Shown piece by piece: positions 15,657 to 26,040 of a DNA stretch of 64,000 nt. Each line of letters starts with the position of its first letter. The stretch's first letter is position 1. Both the position numbers and the translations under genes were made by a program. The notes below the pieces were generated by a model, which saw nothing but the letters and a program-made list of their open reading frames with translations, ran no database searches and was not told the DNA's origin. The DNA comes from Bog-473 sp963779735 (GTDB lineage: Bacteria > Actinomycetota > Acidimicrobiia > Acidimicrobiales > RAAP-2). The stretch covers positions 496,001 to 560,000 of the forward strand of contig CAVZZJ010000006.1 of NCBI GenBank assembly GCA_963779735.1, read 5' to 3'.

Positions 15657-17504
15657 GTGACCCCCACGCAAGAACAAGACGAGTCTCCAAATTGCCGTTT
15701 CGATCGGCCGCTGCGGATCGCCGCCCTGATCAAGCAGATTCCGGTGGGTGAGTCGATGGCTCTGGGTGACGACGGACGGCTGGTCCGTGAAGGCCTCGAG
15801 CTTGAGATGAATGCCTACTGCCGACGCGCGGTCTCAAAGGGCGTGGAGTGGGCGCGGCAGAGCGGTGGCACCTGCACGGTCTTCACCCTGGGACCGCCTT
15901 CGGCCGACGACGCTCTGCGAGAGGCGGTCGCTTGGGGGGCGGACGAGGGCGTGCACCTCTGCGACCCGGCCTTCGGCGGTTCGGACACCCTGGCCACCGC
16001 CCGGTCCCTGGCGGCGGCGTTGCGGCGCGACGGTGGGTTCGACCTCGTACTGGTCGGGCGCAACTCGCTCGATGGTGACACCGGCCAGGTAGGGCCTGAG
16101 ATCGCGCAGTTGGCTGGGCTGCCCTTCGCCGCCGGCGTGCGTTCCATGGTCATTGAGGGGGAGCGGTTGTCGCTGAAGCTGGAGCACGACGATGGCTCCG
16201 AAGAGGTCGAGGTCTCGCTTCCAGCCCTACTTGCGGTAGCAGAACGGCTCTGTGAGCCCTGCAAGGTCCCGCCGGCGCTCCGGGCCGAAGTGCCCCCCGA
16301 GAGAATTCGGACGGTGACCTCCGGCGATCTGGGCGCGGGACCATGGGGGCAGGAGGGAAGTCCGACAAGGGTGGGCCGGACGCGGACCATGCAGCGTGAC
16401 CGGGTTCGCAAGGTCCTCGGCGGTACGACCGAGGAGCAAGTGGCCGAGGCTCTTGCTCTGTTGGACCAGCGCGGCGCGCTCTCCGCGACCGGGTCCGAGG
16501 CGACCACCGCAGGGGAGGTCGGCAGGGCGGCTCGAGGCGCAGACACCGGCGGCGGCACCATCGCCGCCCTGATTGAGCCCGATCGTTCCCGGCTGGGCGC
16601 GGAAATCCTGGGAACGGTCGCTCGGCTCGCCGCGAGCATCGGCGGTCGGGTCGATGCGCTGGCCTTCGAGGGGGACGACGCCGCGGCCCTCGGAGCCGCC
16701 GGAGCGGACGCCGTCACCTTGTTCGGCGGTGATCCCATCCCCGAGGACGTCGCCACGGCGATAGCGGAGTGGTCCGAGCAGCACCCCCTGTGGGCGATCG
16801 TAGGCCCGAGCACGGCGTTCGGGAGGGAGGTCCTGGGGCGTCTGGCCGCCTCCCTCGGAGCGGGACTGGTCGGGGACGCGATAGCCCTGGACATCGTCGA
16901 CGGCGAGCTCGTCGCCGCCAAACCGGCCTTTTCGGGCGCCATGGTGGCCGACATCACCTGCACCTCGCGCGTTCGCATGGTGTCGGTGCGCCCCGGGGTG
17001 CTGCCGCTGTTGCCGCCGCGGGTGCACGTGCCGGACGTCTCTTCATGGACGATCACGCCCCGCAGCCGGGTGCGCCTGGTGTCGCGCCGCCGCGACGATG
17101 ACGTCGAGATACTGGCCCGCGCAGACGTGGTGATCGGGCTGGGTGCAGGGGTCCAACCCGGCGAGTACGAAGAGCTCGCGACGCTGGCTGCACTGCTCGG
17201 TGCCGAACTGGCCGCCACGCGCAAGGTCACCGACAACGGCTGGGCTCCTCGGTCGCGCCAAGTGGGGATCACCGGGAGGAGCATCTCCCCGCGGCTGTAT
17301 GTCGCACTGGGCCTCAGCGGGAAGTTCAACCACATGGTCGGGGTCCGCGCCGCGGAGACGGTCGTGGCCATCAACCACGATCCCGATGCTCCGGTGTTTG
17401 CCCAGTGCGACGTCGGCATCGTTGGCGACTGGCATGTCGTTGTTCCCGCTCTCGCCTCGGCGTTACGCGATCCGGTGAGGTGGAAGTCCCCGGCGGCAGG
17501 CTGA
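15657..17504 (+). CDS. single-chain electron transfer flavoprotein (EtfB-EtfA fusion)
   Basis: A 615-aa fusion of both ETF subunits. Residues about 15-240 are EtfB-like (IAALIKQIPVGES, VLVGRNSLDGDTGQVGPEIAQLAGLPF, CEPCKVPP). A linker leads to an EtfA-like half (about 285-610) with the C-terminal FAD-binding region RQVGITGRSISPRLYVALGLSG and VVAINHDPDAPVF. ETF shuttles electrons from acyl-CoA dehydrogenases to ETF:quinone oxidoreductase. The GTG start at 15657 has only a weak Shine-Dalgarno. No ETF-QO is adjacent, and a strong hairpin follows. The fusion would force 1:1 stoichiometry. Confidence 0.9.
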   Translation: MTPTQEQDESPNCRFDRPLRIAALIKQIPVGESMALGDDGRLVREGLELEMNAYCRRAVSKGVEWARQSGGTCTVFTLGPPSADDALREAVAWGADEGVHLCDPAFGGSDTLATARSLAAALRRDGGFDLVLVGRNSLDGDTGQVGPEIAQLAGLPFAAGVRSMVIEGERLSLKLEHDDGSEEVEVSLPALLAVAERLCEPCKVPPALRAEVPPERIRTVTSGDLGAGPWGQEGSPTRVGRTRTMQRDRVRKVLGGTTEEQVAEALALLDQRGALSATGSEATTAGEVGRAARGADTGGGTIAALIEPDRSRLGAEILGTVARLAASIGGRVDALAFEGDDAAALGAAGADAVTLFGGDPIPEDVATAIAEWSEQHPLWAIVGPSTAFGREVLGRLAASLGAGLVGDAIALDIVDGELVAAKPAFSGAMVADITCTSRVRMVSVRPGVLPLLPPRVHVPDVSSWTITPRSRVRLVSRRRDDDVEILARADVVIGLGAGVQPGEYEELATLAALLGAELAATRKVTDNGWAPRSRQVGITGRSISPRLYVALGLSGKFNHMVGVRAAETVVAINHDPDAPVFAQCDVGIVGDWHVVVPALASALRDPVRWKSPAAG

Positions 17505-17577
17505 TCCCGGGCACGAGGAGTGCACGAGGAGTCGGGGAGAGCGCGCGAATACCCTCGACTGGCGTCAGTCCCCCGAT

Positions 17578-17613
17578 GTCGCCGGCCCGCAACGTTCGCC
17601 GCGGGCCGGCGAC
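17578..17613. terminator. strong hairpin downstream of the ETF fusion gene
   Basis: A perfect 13-bp GC-rich stem (GTCGCCGGCCCGC / GCGGGCCGGCGAC) with a 10-nt loop lies 73 bp after the ETF stop. The rest of the 17505-17887 gap holds a second small hairpin at 17641-17658 and an AT-rich stretch around 17700-17750 that probably carries the acsA promoter. No gene is evident there. Confidence 0.65.
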
Positions 17614-17887
17614 CCCCCCCAGGGGCCACCCGTTGGGTGACGCATCTGTTGGGATGCGCCGCTCAAGGTAGCACGAAGTGCGCAGCGGATCACTGCGAAC
17701 GTCCGGTAAGAACTCAAGTAAATTAAGAGAGTTTATGGGAATAGTATCCACGGGCATGAGATGCATGTCGACGAGCAGGACAAATACCGCCGTCAGGTCG
17801 GAGCTCACCGACGTGGGGTTGGCGTTGACTCTACGCTCTGCGAGTCGGAAGTGTCGGCAACGGTAGTACGGGCAGAAGGAGGACGGA

Positions 17888-19870
<1,983 letters not shown>

Positions 19871-19900
19871 TAGTGTTACGGGATCAGTGAGGGAGGACGC

Positions 19901-20002
19901 GTGATTGGCATAGTGAAGTTTGCCGTGGCGGTAGGCGTTGGCTGGGTATGCGTCATGTCACTGCCCGACCTCGCTCGCTATCTCAGAATGCGGGCGATTT
20001 AG
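19901..20002 (+). CDS. 33-aa small membrane protein (SLPDLARYLRMR motif)
   Basis: GTG at 19901 follows GGGAGGAC and encodes 33 residues ending at TAG 20000-20002. The hydrophobic segment IVKFAVAVGVGWVCVM is one membrane helix, followed by the basic, conserved-looking tail SLPDLARYLRMRAI. The same tail (SLPDIARYLKMR) is recoverable from a frameshifted gene in the hydrogenase operon (31345-31448). It resembles a family of tiny actinobacterial proteins I know as DUF6893. Its end overlaps the convergent small gene by 20 bp. Function unknown. Confidence 0.7.
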   Translation: MIGIVKFAVAVGVGWVCVMSLPDLARYLRMRAI

Positions 20003-20249
20003 GCTGCTCCATCATTCGTCGCACTCGCGCGACGACGCTGTCGTTGGTGTCCGTTCGGGGCGACTCCTCCAGTAGGTCGCCCAGTGCATGCATGGCCGCA
20101 GCGGCGTGAGCGCGCAGCGACATGATCAACGAGTGGAACTCCTCAGACTCGGCAACGGCTCTGGCCGACTCCACGACCTCGTCGAACTGCTTCTCTCCGG
20201 CCTTTGCTCCGACGAAATAGCCAATGAGGAACGAGAGCAGGATCTGCAT
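19983..20249 (-). CDS. small membrane-associated protein (GYxxGxxAG N-terminus)
   Basis: An 88-aa protein. The N-terminal hydrophobic helix has the glycine pattern LIGYFVGAKAGEK, like YtxH-type envelope proteins, followed by an amphipathic helix with ESEEFHSLIMSLRAHAAAAM and a charged C-terminus. A paralogue (VGYALGSQAG...SEEVRDLI) is encoded in the hydrogenase operon at 30225-30458. It is convergent with, and overlaps, the 33-aa gene. No function can be assigned. Confidence 0.65.
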   Translation of the reverse strand: MQILLSFLIGYFVGAKAGEKQFDEVVESARAVAESEEFHSLIMSLRAHAAAAMHALGDLLEESPRTDTNDSVVARVRRMMEQPKSPAF

Positions 20250-20403
20250 GTTGCTGGCCTCACTTTCATCGTGCGCCGCCCGCCTCCGGCGCCCCTGACC
20301 GGTCTGCCGGATCTGGGTAACCGACGTTGAGGGTCACCCTCAAAGCATATGCAGCAGCCAACGGGGACGCTCCCGTGAACATCGCGGCCCTCTCCCTTTA
20401 CCT

Positions 20404-21270
20404 TCACGCGCGGTCGTCGGGGAAGCGCAGGCGGGCCAGTTGCCACGCTTGAGCGACAACCTGTCCGTCTGCGTCCCACAGTGTGCACGACTCGTCGACC
20501 ATCCCCGAGGCGACGTGATGGGCAGTGAGGCGGATGCCCACCCAACCGGGGGCAGGCTGTGCCCGCAGGTAGGCGGACATGGAAAGCGTAGGAACCCACC
20601 CCGTCGATCCGATGAGCAAGGTGGCCGGAGGGATGGCGTCGACGAAGTAGAGAAGCGAGCGCGCATCGGGCGGCCTTCCGTCCACGAACCGCACCCAGCC
20701 GCGTAGCTCCGCCACCGGATCGCTCATGGGGGCTGGTAACGATGCGGACGGGAGGGTCGAGGGGTCGAGGCGTAGTTCGGTCGTTTCGAGGATCGCCGCC
20801 GGCGTGCCGTCGGGCATCTGGGGAGGAAGGCGCACGCACCGTGCAGGCTCGGGGATTCCGAGCGGGCCGACGTCGCTGTAGCGGGAGGTAGGGTTCGCCG
20901 CGAGGGTGCCCATGACGAATACGGCGTCGACCATCGGGCGATCGGATTGGACAAGAACGGCGCGCACCTGGGCAGCCGTGCGCCCCCGCCGCAGGACGGT
21001 GGTCCGGATCTCTGCCGCGCTCAGCGCCGGAGGTGCCACGAAGGTGATCGTGGCCGACACCGCATCGGGCAGGTCGTCGCCGTCGGTCTGCAGGGACCGG
21101 GCGGCCGCATGCTCGAGCAGGGCGAGCAGAAAGCCTCCGTTCGGCTTGTCACCCACCGTCCAGCGGGCGGGAACGTCAACGTCGAAAGTCGAATGGCCCT
21201 CACGCGGCCGTAGCCGAGTCGCCGAGTCGAAGGAGATGTCGTCGTCGAAGGGCGGTGATGGGGACACCAC
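20404..21270 (-). CDS. acyl-CoA thioesterase-like protein (double hotdog, TesB type)
   Basis: About 288 aa with two hotdog halves: DVPARWTVGDKPNGGFLLALLEHAAARSL is the typical N-terminal hotdog helix, and the second half includes GWVRFVDGRPPDARSLLYFVDAIPP and ESCTLWDADGQVVAQAWQLARL. TesB-like enzymes hydrolyse acyl-CoA. I chose the GTG at 21270; an ATG at 21294 would overlap the divergent methyltransferase start. Several mycobacterial homologues are annotated as thioesterase family proteins of unknown substrate. Confidence 0.82.
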   Translation of the reverse strand: MVSPSPPFDDDISFDSATRLRPREGHSTFDVDVPARWTVGDKPNGGFLLALLEHAAARSLQTDGDDLPDAVSATITFVAPPALSAAEIRTTVLRRGRTAAQVRAVLVQSDRPMVDAVFVMGTLAANPTSRYSDVGPLGIPEPARCVRLPPQMPDGTPAAILETTELRLDPSTLPSASLPAPMSDPVAELRGWVRFVDGRPPDARSLLYFVDAIPPATLLIGSTGWVPTLSMSAYLRAQPAPGWVGIRLTAHHVASGMVDESCTLWDADGQVVAQAWQLARLRFPDDRA

Positions 21271-21295
21271 TCGACGATACCGGCGATGATGGGCC

Positions 21296-22036
21296 ATGGA
21301 ATTCGACGTCGAGGCCACTTTCGGGGATGACTACCTGTACTTCTACGCCGAGTCGACCGACGACGGCCACTCGGACGACGACGCGGCCGAGATCCTGGGA
21401 CGCCTGGAACTCCCCCCGGGCTCTCGCGTGCTCGATGCGCCATGCGGTCACGGGCGGATCTCGCGCCGTCTGGCCACCGCCGGGCTCTCCGTCACGGGGG
21501 TCGACCTCTCGGCCCGGTTCATCGCCCTGGCGCAGGCCCAGGCCGCGGGCCCGGCGGGCCACCTGGACTTCGTCCGGGGCGACCTGCGCCGGTTGCCCGT
21601 CGGGGGTCCCTTCGACGCAGTGGTGTGTTGGTTCACCTCCTTCGGCTACCACCACGACGACGACTGCCGACGGGTCCTGGCCGAGTTCCGCCGGGTGCTG
21701 CGTCCCGGCGGCAGGTTGCTGATCGAGACCATGCAGCACGACGGCGTCGTTCGGCACTTCACGGCGGCACCCGACGCCACCGTGGTCTGGAGGGAGGGCA
21801 ATGCGCAGGTGGACGTCTCGCGGTTCGACCCCCTGACGGGTCGCATCACGACGGATCGCACGGTGTACCGGGACGGCGCGGTGCGGCGCAGCGCGCACTA
21901 CATCCGGCTCCCCACTCCTCCCGAGTGGGTGCAGTGGCTCGAGGGCGCCGGGTTTGGCGACCCGCGCTTCACGGCTGGAGGGGGCGGCCCCTTGGAGCTC
22001 GACAGCTGGGTCGTGGTAGTCGAGGCGACGGCCTGA
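21296..22036 (+). CDS. class I SAM-dependent methyltransferase
   Basis: A 246-aa methyltransferase. Motif I VLDAPCGHGRISRRLA (about 45-60), motif II acidic end VTGVDLS and LRPGGRLLIETM mark the SAM-binding Rossmann fold. The start overlaps the divergent thioesterase region, with no clear Shine-Dalgarno, so leaderless translation is possible. Substrate unknown; the acidic N-terminus FGDDYLYFYAE is seen in many actinobacterial relatives. Confidence 0.88.
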   Translation: MEFDVEATFGDDYLYFYAESTDDGHSDDDAAEILGRLELPPGSRVLDAPCGHGRISRRLATAGLSVTGVDLSARFIALAQAQAAGPAGHLDFVRGDLRRLPVGGPFDAVVCWFTSFGYHHDDDCRRVLAEFRRVLRPGGRLLIETMQHDGVVRHFTAAPDATVVWREGNAQVDVSRFDPLTGRITTDRTVYRDGAVRRSAHYIRLPTPPEWVQWLEGAGFGDPRFTAGGGGPLELDSWVVVVEATA

Positions 22037-22051
22037 AGCCCGTCGCTGGTC

Positions 22052-23470
22052 CTATCGCTGCATGGACTTGGTCTCGAGGAACTCCTCCAGGCCGTACTTG
22101 CCGCGTTCGCGGCCGATGCCCGACTGCTTGTAGCCACCGAAGGGGGCGCTCGGGTTGAACGCTCCGCCGTTTATGTCGACCTGACCGGTGCGCAGCATCC
22201 GGGCCACCCTCTCGGCCCGGCCCGGATCGCTGCTCCACACTGCGCCGGCCAAGCCGTAGGGCGTGCCGTTGGCCATCTCCACGGCGTCCTCCTCGGAGTC
22301 GTAGGGCATGATGGAGAGGACCGGGCCGAAGATCTCCTCGTTGGCGATCGTCATGCCCGGGGTGACCTCGGAAAAGATGGTCGGTTGGACGAAGAACCCC
22401 TTGTCCAGTCCCTCGGGCGCCCCCGGACCACCAACGAGCAGCTTTGCTCCTTCCTCAATGCCCTTGTTGATGTAGGTCCGCACCCGCTCGCGCTGGGCCG
22501 AGGAGACGAGTGGTCCCAGCAGCCTGCCTTCGTCGAAGGGATCCCCCGGGGCGAATCCCGCCGAGGCCTCGACGGCCATCTGCTCCACCTCGGCCAGCCG
22601 GTCGCGCGGCACGAGCATGCGGGTCAGCGCCGAGCAGGTCTGGCCGGAGTTCAAGAAGCAGCCGAACAGCCCGGCCGGCACCGCCGTCGCCAGGTCGGCG
22701 TCGTCCAGCAGGATGTTGGCCGACTTCCCGCCGAGCTCGAGCGAGACGCGAGTGATGTTGTGGGCGGCCAGTTCCATGACCCGCCTGCCGGCGCGGGTGG
22801 AGCCGGTGAAGGAGACCATGTCGACCTGGCGGTGTGCGGCGATGGCCTCGCCGACCACGGGCCCGACGCCGGTGACCAGGTTGAAGACACCCGCCGGCAG
22901 GCCGACCTCGTCAATCACCTCGGCCAGTGCCAGTGCGTTCAGCGGGGCGACCTCGCTGGGCTTGAGCACGACGGTGCAGCCGGCCGCCAGCGCCGGGGCG
23001 ACCTTGAGAACGATCTGGTAGAGCGGGTAGTTCCAGGGCGTGATGGCCCCGACGACGCCGACGGGCTCGCGCACGACCAGAGAGTTCCCGATCACCTCTT
23101 CCCAGGGGAACGTCTGGGCTGCATGCGCGGCGTCGGCGAACGCGCCCGCCGGCAGCCCCACCTGAATCCGGCCCGACAGGGATCGGGGCATGCCCAGCTC
23201 GTGCGAGATGATCGATGCGATCTCGTCGGTGCGGGCGGTCAGGGCCTCGCCGATGCGGATGAGGGCCTTGGCGCGCTCCTCGTGGGAGGTCTTCGACCAG
23301 GCCGGGAAGCTCGCGGCCGCCGCCCGGACGGCCCTGTCGACATCTTCGGGGGTCCCGGCCGGGATGGTGGCCATGACCTCCTCGCTGGTGGAGTCGACGA
23401 CCTCGAGAGTGCCGTCTCCGCTGGAGTCCACCCAGCCTCCGTTGATGTAGATCTTGTCGTGCACGTCCAT
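22052..23470 (-). CDS. aldehyde dehydrogenase family protein
   Basis: A 472-aa NAD(P)-dependent aldehyde dehydrogenase. The general base Glu is in SLELGGKSANILL (about 245-257), the nucleophile Cys in NSGQTCSA (about 280), and the C-terminal FGGYKQSGIGRERG motif is present. GGGAGGG precedes the ATG. It is divergent from the RraA-like gene across a 150-bp gap with two perfect palindromes. Substrate unknown; possibly linked to the acetate route via acsA nearby, as an inference. Confidence 0.93.
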   Translation of the reverse strand: MDVHDKIYINGGWVDSSGDGTLEVVDSTSEEVMATIPAGTPEDVDRAVRAAAASFPAWSKTSHEERAKALIRIGEALTARTDEIASIISHELGMPRSLSGRIQVGLPAGAFADAAHAAQTFPWEEVIGNSLVVREPVGVVGAITPWNYPLYQIVLKVAPALAAGCTVVLKPSEVAPLNALALAEVIDEVGLPAGVFNLVTGVGPVVGEAIAAHRQVDMVSFTGSTRAGRRVMELAAHNITRVSLELGGKSANILLDDADLATAVPAGLFGCFLNSGQTCSALTRMLVPRDRLAEVEQMAVEASAGFAPGDPFDEGRLLGPLVSSAQRERVRTYINKGIEEGAKLLVGGPGAPEGLDKGFFVQPTIFSEVTPGMTIANEEIFGPVLSIMPYDSEEDAVEMANGTPYGLAGAVWSSDPGRAERVARMLRTGQVDINGGAFNPSAPFGGYKQSGIGRERGKYGLEEFLETKSMQR

Positions 23471-23505
23471 GGTGCCCTCCCTTGTGGCGCTTCTGGTGGG
23501 ACCCT

Positions 23506-23517
23506 ACCTCCGGAGGT
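23506..23517. promoter_or_regulatory. 12-bp perfect palindrome in the ALDH/RraA divergent region
   Basis: ACCTCCGGAGGT reads identically on both strands, and a second palindrome CCACCGGTGG lies at 23580-23589. Both fall between divergent start codons and could be operators, though short GC palindromes also arise by chance. Confidence 0.3.
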
Positions 23518-23623
23518 CGCCGGGCCGCTCGGGAGGGGAGATGGTCGCAGCGGCACCAACGGCATCTGGTGTGAGACTCCCACCGGTGGTCCAATGTACC
23601 GACGTCCCATGAGGAGGCACCGG

Positions 23624-24268
23624 GTGAGCATGGAGAGCCAGCACGAGATCGCAGCCGCACTACTCCGCCTCGGTGCGGCCACCCTGGGCGAGTCGGGTGG
23701 CCTGGTCACCGACCGCCGCCTGAGGCCCGTCTGGTCCGGTGCGGCCGTGGCCGGTCCCGCCTATCCGGTCGGTTGCACACCGGGCGACAACCTGGCCGTG
23801 CACGTCGCCATCACCACCGCCGTCAGAGGCAGCGTTCTCGTCGTCAATGTCGGAGCGGTGGCCGATCGCGGCTACTGGGGGGAGGTGCTCACGACGGCGG
23901 CGGAAGCGGCCGGGCTGATAGGCCTCGTGATTGACGGAGGCGTCCGTGACGTCGCCGCCCTCCAGGCACACCGATTCCCCGTGTTCTCTTCGGCGATCGC
24001 CCTCGCCGGCGCGAGCAAGGCCAAACCGGGCACGGCCGGTGTCCCGGTGCGCGTCGGAGGGGTCGACGTGGCCCAGGGCGACTGGGTCGTCGGCGACGTC
24101 GATGGCGTGACGGTGGTTCCCGCCGACCGGCTGGCGGACGTGCGAGAGGCCGGCGAAGCCCGCGCGTCGAAGGAGGCCGGGCTCTTCGACGCCTTACGGG
24201 CGGGCCGCACGACGTTGGACCTTCTCGGCCTCGACGCATCGCCGGTGGTCGTCGAGGGCCGGTCCTAG
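23624..24268 (+). CDS. RraA-like protein (HMG/oxaloacetate aldolase-type)
   Basis: A 214-aa protein of the RraA/dimethylmenaquinone methyltransferase-like family, many of which are divalent-metal aldolases/decarboxylases of 4-hydroxy-4-methyl-2-oxoglutarate or oxaloacetate. The metal/substrate motif IDGGVRDVAALQ (about 103-114) and GDWVVGDVDGVTVVP near 160 are diagnostic. GTG at 23624 lies 6 nt from GAGGAGG; ATG at 23630 or 23609 are alternatives. It ends 7 bp from the convergent hypE gene. The methyltransferase name is historical, and no SAM motif is present. Confidence 0.85.
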   Translation: MSMESQHEIAAALLRLGAATLGESGGLVTDRRLRPVWSGAAVAGPAYPVGCTPGDNLAVHVAITTAVRGSVLVVNVGAVADRGYWGEVLTTAAEAAGLIGLVIDGGVRDVAALQAHRFPVFSSAIALAGASKAKPGTAGVPVRVGGVDVAQGDWVVGDVDGVTVVPADRLADVREAGEARASKEAGLFDALRAGRTTLDLLGLDASPVVVEGRS

Positions 24269-24275
24269 CGGCTAT

Positions 24276-25379
24276 TCAGCAGATGCGGGGGAGCGGGTCG
24301 CCCACCAGCATGTCGACGATCCGGGTGCCTCCGAACGCCGTGCGCAGGACCACGATGCCCGGGGGCTCCGATCGGATCTCGCCGATCTGCGCCGCTTCCG
24401 CGCCATAGGGGTGTGCTCGCAGGGCGGCCAGGGCGGCCTCCGACTCTTCGGGTGCCACGACGGCGATGAGCTTTCCTTCGTTGGCCACGTAGAGAGGATC
24501 GATGCCGAGCAGCTCACAGGCCGCCGCCACCGCCGGCCGCACGGGCAGTGCCGACTCCTCCAGGACCACGGTCAGGTTGCTGTCGCGGGCCAGCTCGTTG
24601 CAGACGGTTCCCGCCCCGCCCCGGGTGGCATCGCGCAGCCACCGCGTGGACGGAGCCGCCTCCAACAGGCACTCCACCAGACCATTGAGTGGCGCGGTGT
24701 CCGACTCGATGTCGGCTTCGAGCGCGAGGTCGCCTCGGGCCAGCATGACCGCAGTGCCGTGGTCACCGAGGGTGCCCGAGGAGAGCACCACGTCGCCATG
24801 GCGGACCCCGCTCGCCGAGAGCTGGCGACCGGCGGGGATCAGGCCCACGCCGGCGGTCGAGATGTACATGCCGTCCGCCGCGCCCCGGTCGACGACCTTG
24901 GTATCACCCGTCACGACGGAGACGCCGGCAGACGCCGCCGCCTCGGCCATGTCGGCGACGATCTCGCGCAGGGAATTGATGGAGAACCCTTCTTCCAGGA
25001 CGAAGGCCGCCGACAGGGCCAGTGGTCGCGCTCCCAGCATGGCCAGATCGTTGACCGTGCCGTGCACCGCCAGGTGGCCGACCGAGCCACCGGGGAAGCG
25101 GAGCGGCTTGACGACGTAGGAGTCGGTGCTGAACGCCAGTCGCTCGCCCGAGGGCAAGGTGACGGTGGCGGCGTCGGCCTGCTCGGCGCCGGGATCGACC
25201 GCGAAGGCCGGCAGGAACACCGCGGCGAGCAGCGCGGCGGACGCCTTCCCGCCGGCGCCGTGGGCCAGGGTCACGACCTCGTCGAGCAGTCGGGGTCGGC
25301 GGCGGCGGAACGCCTCAATCCGCTCGAAGACGGCCGCCTCACGGCTGGCGGGGCCCGCTTCCTGCGTCGTGTCCGTCAC
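24276..25379 (-). CDS. hypE: hydrogenase maturation protein HypE
   Basis: A 367-aa AIR-synthase-fold protein that dehydrates the carbamoyl group received from HypF to a thiocyanate on its C-terminal Cys, making the CN ligands of the [NiFe] site. The C-terminus PLPRIC carries that Cys as the last residue. N-terminal LAHGAGGKAS and TDSYVVKPLRFPGGSVG are typical. GTG start overlaps the upstream SIS gene stop as GTGA. Last gene of the leftward hydrogenase operon. Confidence 0.96.
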   Translation of the reverse strand: MTDTTQEAGPASREAAVFERIEAFRRRRPRLLDEVVTLAHGAGGKASAALLAAVFLPAFAVDPGAEQADAATVTLPSGERLAFSTDSYVVKPLRFPGGSVGHLAVHGTVNDLAMLGARPLALSAAFVLEEGFSINSLREIVADMAEAAASAGVSVVTGDTKVVDRGAADGMYISTAGVGLIPAGRQLSASGVRHGDVVLSSGTLGDHGTAVMLARGDLALEADIESDTAPLNGLVECLLEAAPSTRWLRDATRGGAGTVCNELARDSNLTVVLEESALPVRPAVAAACELLGIDPLYVANEGKLIAVVAPEESEAALAALRAHPYGAEAAQIGEIRSEPPGIVVLRTAFGGTRIVDMLVGDPLPRIC

Positions 25380-26040
25380 GCCGCACCCTCGCCGAAGCAA
25401 CGCTGCACGATGGACCATAGCTCCAGCATCAGCGCGTTCTGGGTCTCTTGCACCCGGTGGACGCTCTCGGAACGAACGACCAGGCAGTGCACGATGGCCT
25501 CGCTCGCCGCCATCGCCCCCCCGTCGTACCCGCAGAGCCCGATGGTGAGGAGTCCCCGGTGCGACGCCTCCTCGAGGCCCCGCAGCACGTTGACCGAGTC
25601 GCCGCTCGTCGAAAACCCCACGGCGACGTCGGCGGACCGGGCGTGGGCGATGATCTGCCGGGAGAAGACCAGGTCAAATCCGACGTCATTGGCCAGGGCG
25701 GTGAGCACGGCCCGATCGTCCACCAGGGAGATGGCCGGAAGGGGGCGCCCACTCGGTGGGTGGAGGAAGAGGTCGACCGAACCCTCGGCGTCGGTCGCGC
25801 TCCCGCCATTTCCGAAGGCGAACAGCCGCCCCCCCGCCTGAAGCGCCGGGCGATGGCCTCGCCGGCCTCTTCCAGCTGGCTCCGGCAGCGCTCGGTGGTG
25901 GCCGCCCGTAGTGCACGGCTGTGCGCGACCTTCTCTGTGGCCGAGGCGGCCAGGTCGACGAGGAGGCCCGAGCTGTCGCGCTCCTCCGACTCAATGAACG
26001 GGTAGAGAAATCCGGTGGGCTCGCCCTGCACGTCCGTCAT
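25376..26040 (-). pseudogene. SIS-domain (GmhA-like) protein, frameshifted in a 7-G run
   Basis: The N-terminal half (MTDVQGEPTGFLYPFIESEERDSSG) runs in one frame to a run of seven G (plus strand C 25829-25835). The SIS core FAFGNGGSAT, then VDDRAVLTALANDVG and FSTSGDSVNVLRGLEEA continue one frame over. One added base would restore a 221-aa phosphoheptose-isomerase-like protein. It could be a sequencing error, a true mutation, or slippage on the G run (a -1 shift). The start overlaps the SIS-HypC gene (ATGA). SIS proteins bind phosphosugars; the role in hydrogenase maturation is unknown. Confidence 0.85.
25829..25835 (-). other. homopolymer at a reading-frame break (possible slippage site)
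   Basis: Seven consecutive G on the coding strand separate the two halves of the SIS gene. The zero frame reads CGG GGG GGC; a -1 shift here enters the frame encoding the conserved SIS core. Confidence 0.7.

Noticed and set aside
15815..17629. 604-codon open frame on the minus strand across the ETF gene
   Set aside because: It is antisense to a gene with clear ETF motifs, has no recognisable domain, and such frames are expected in high-GC DNA.
23624..24268. Demethylmenaquinone methyltransferase (MenG)
   Set aside because: RraA-like proteins carried this name in error; there is no SAM-binding motif.
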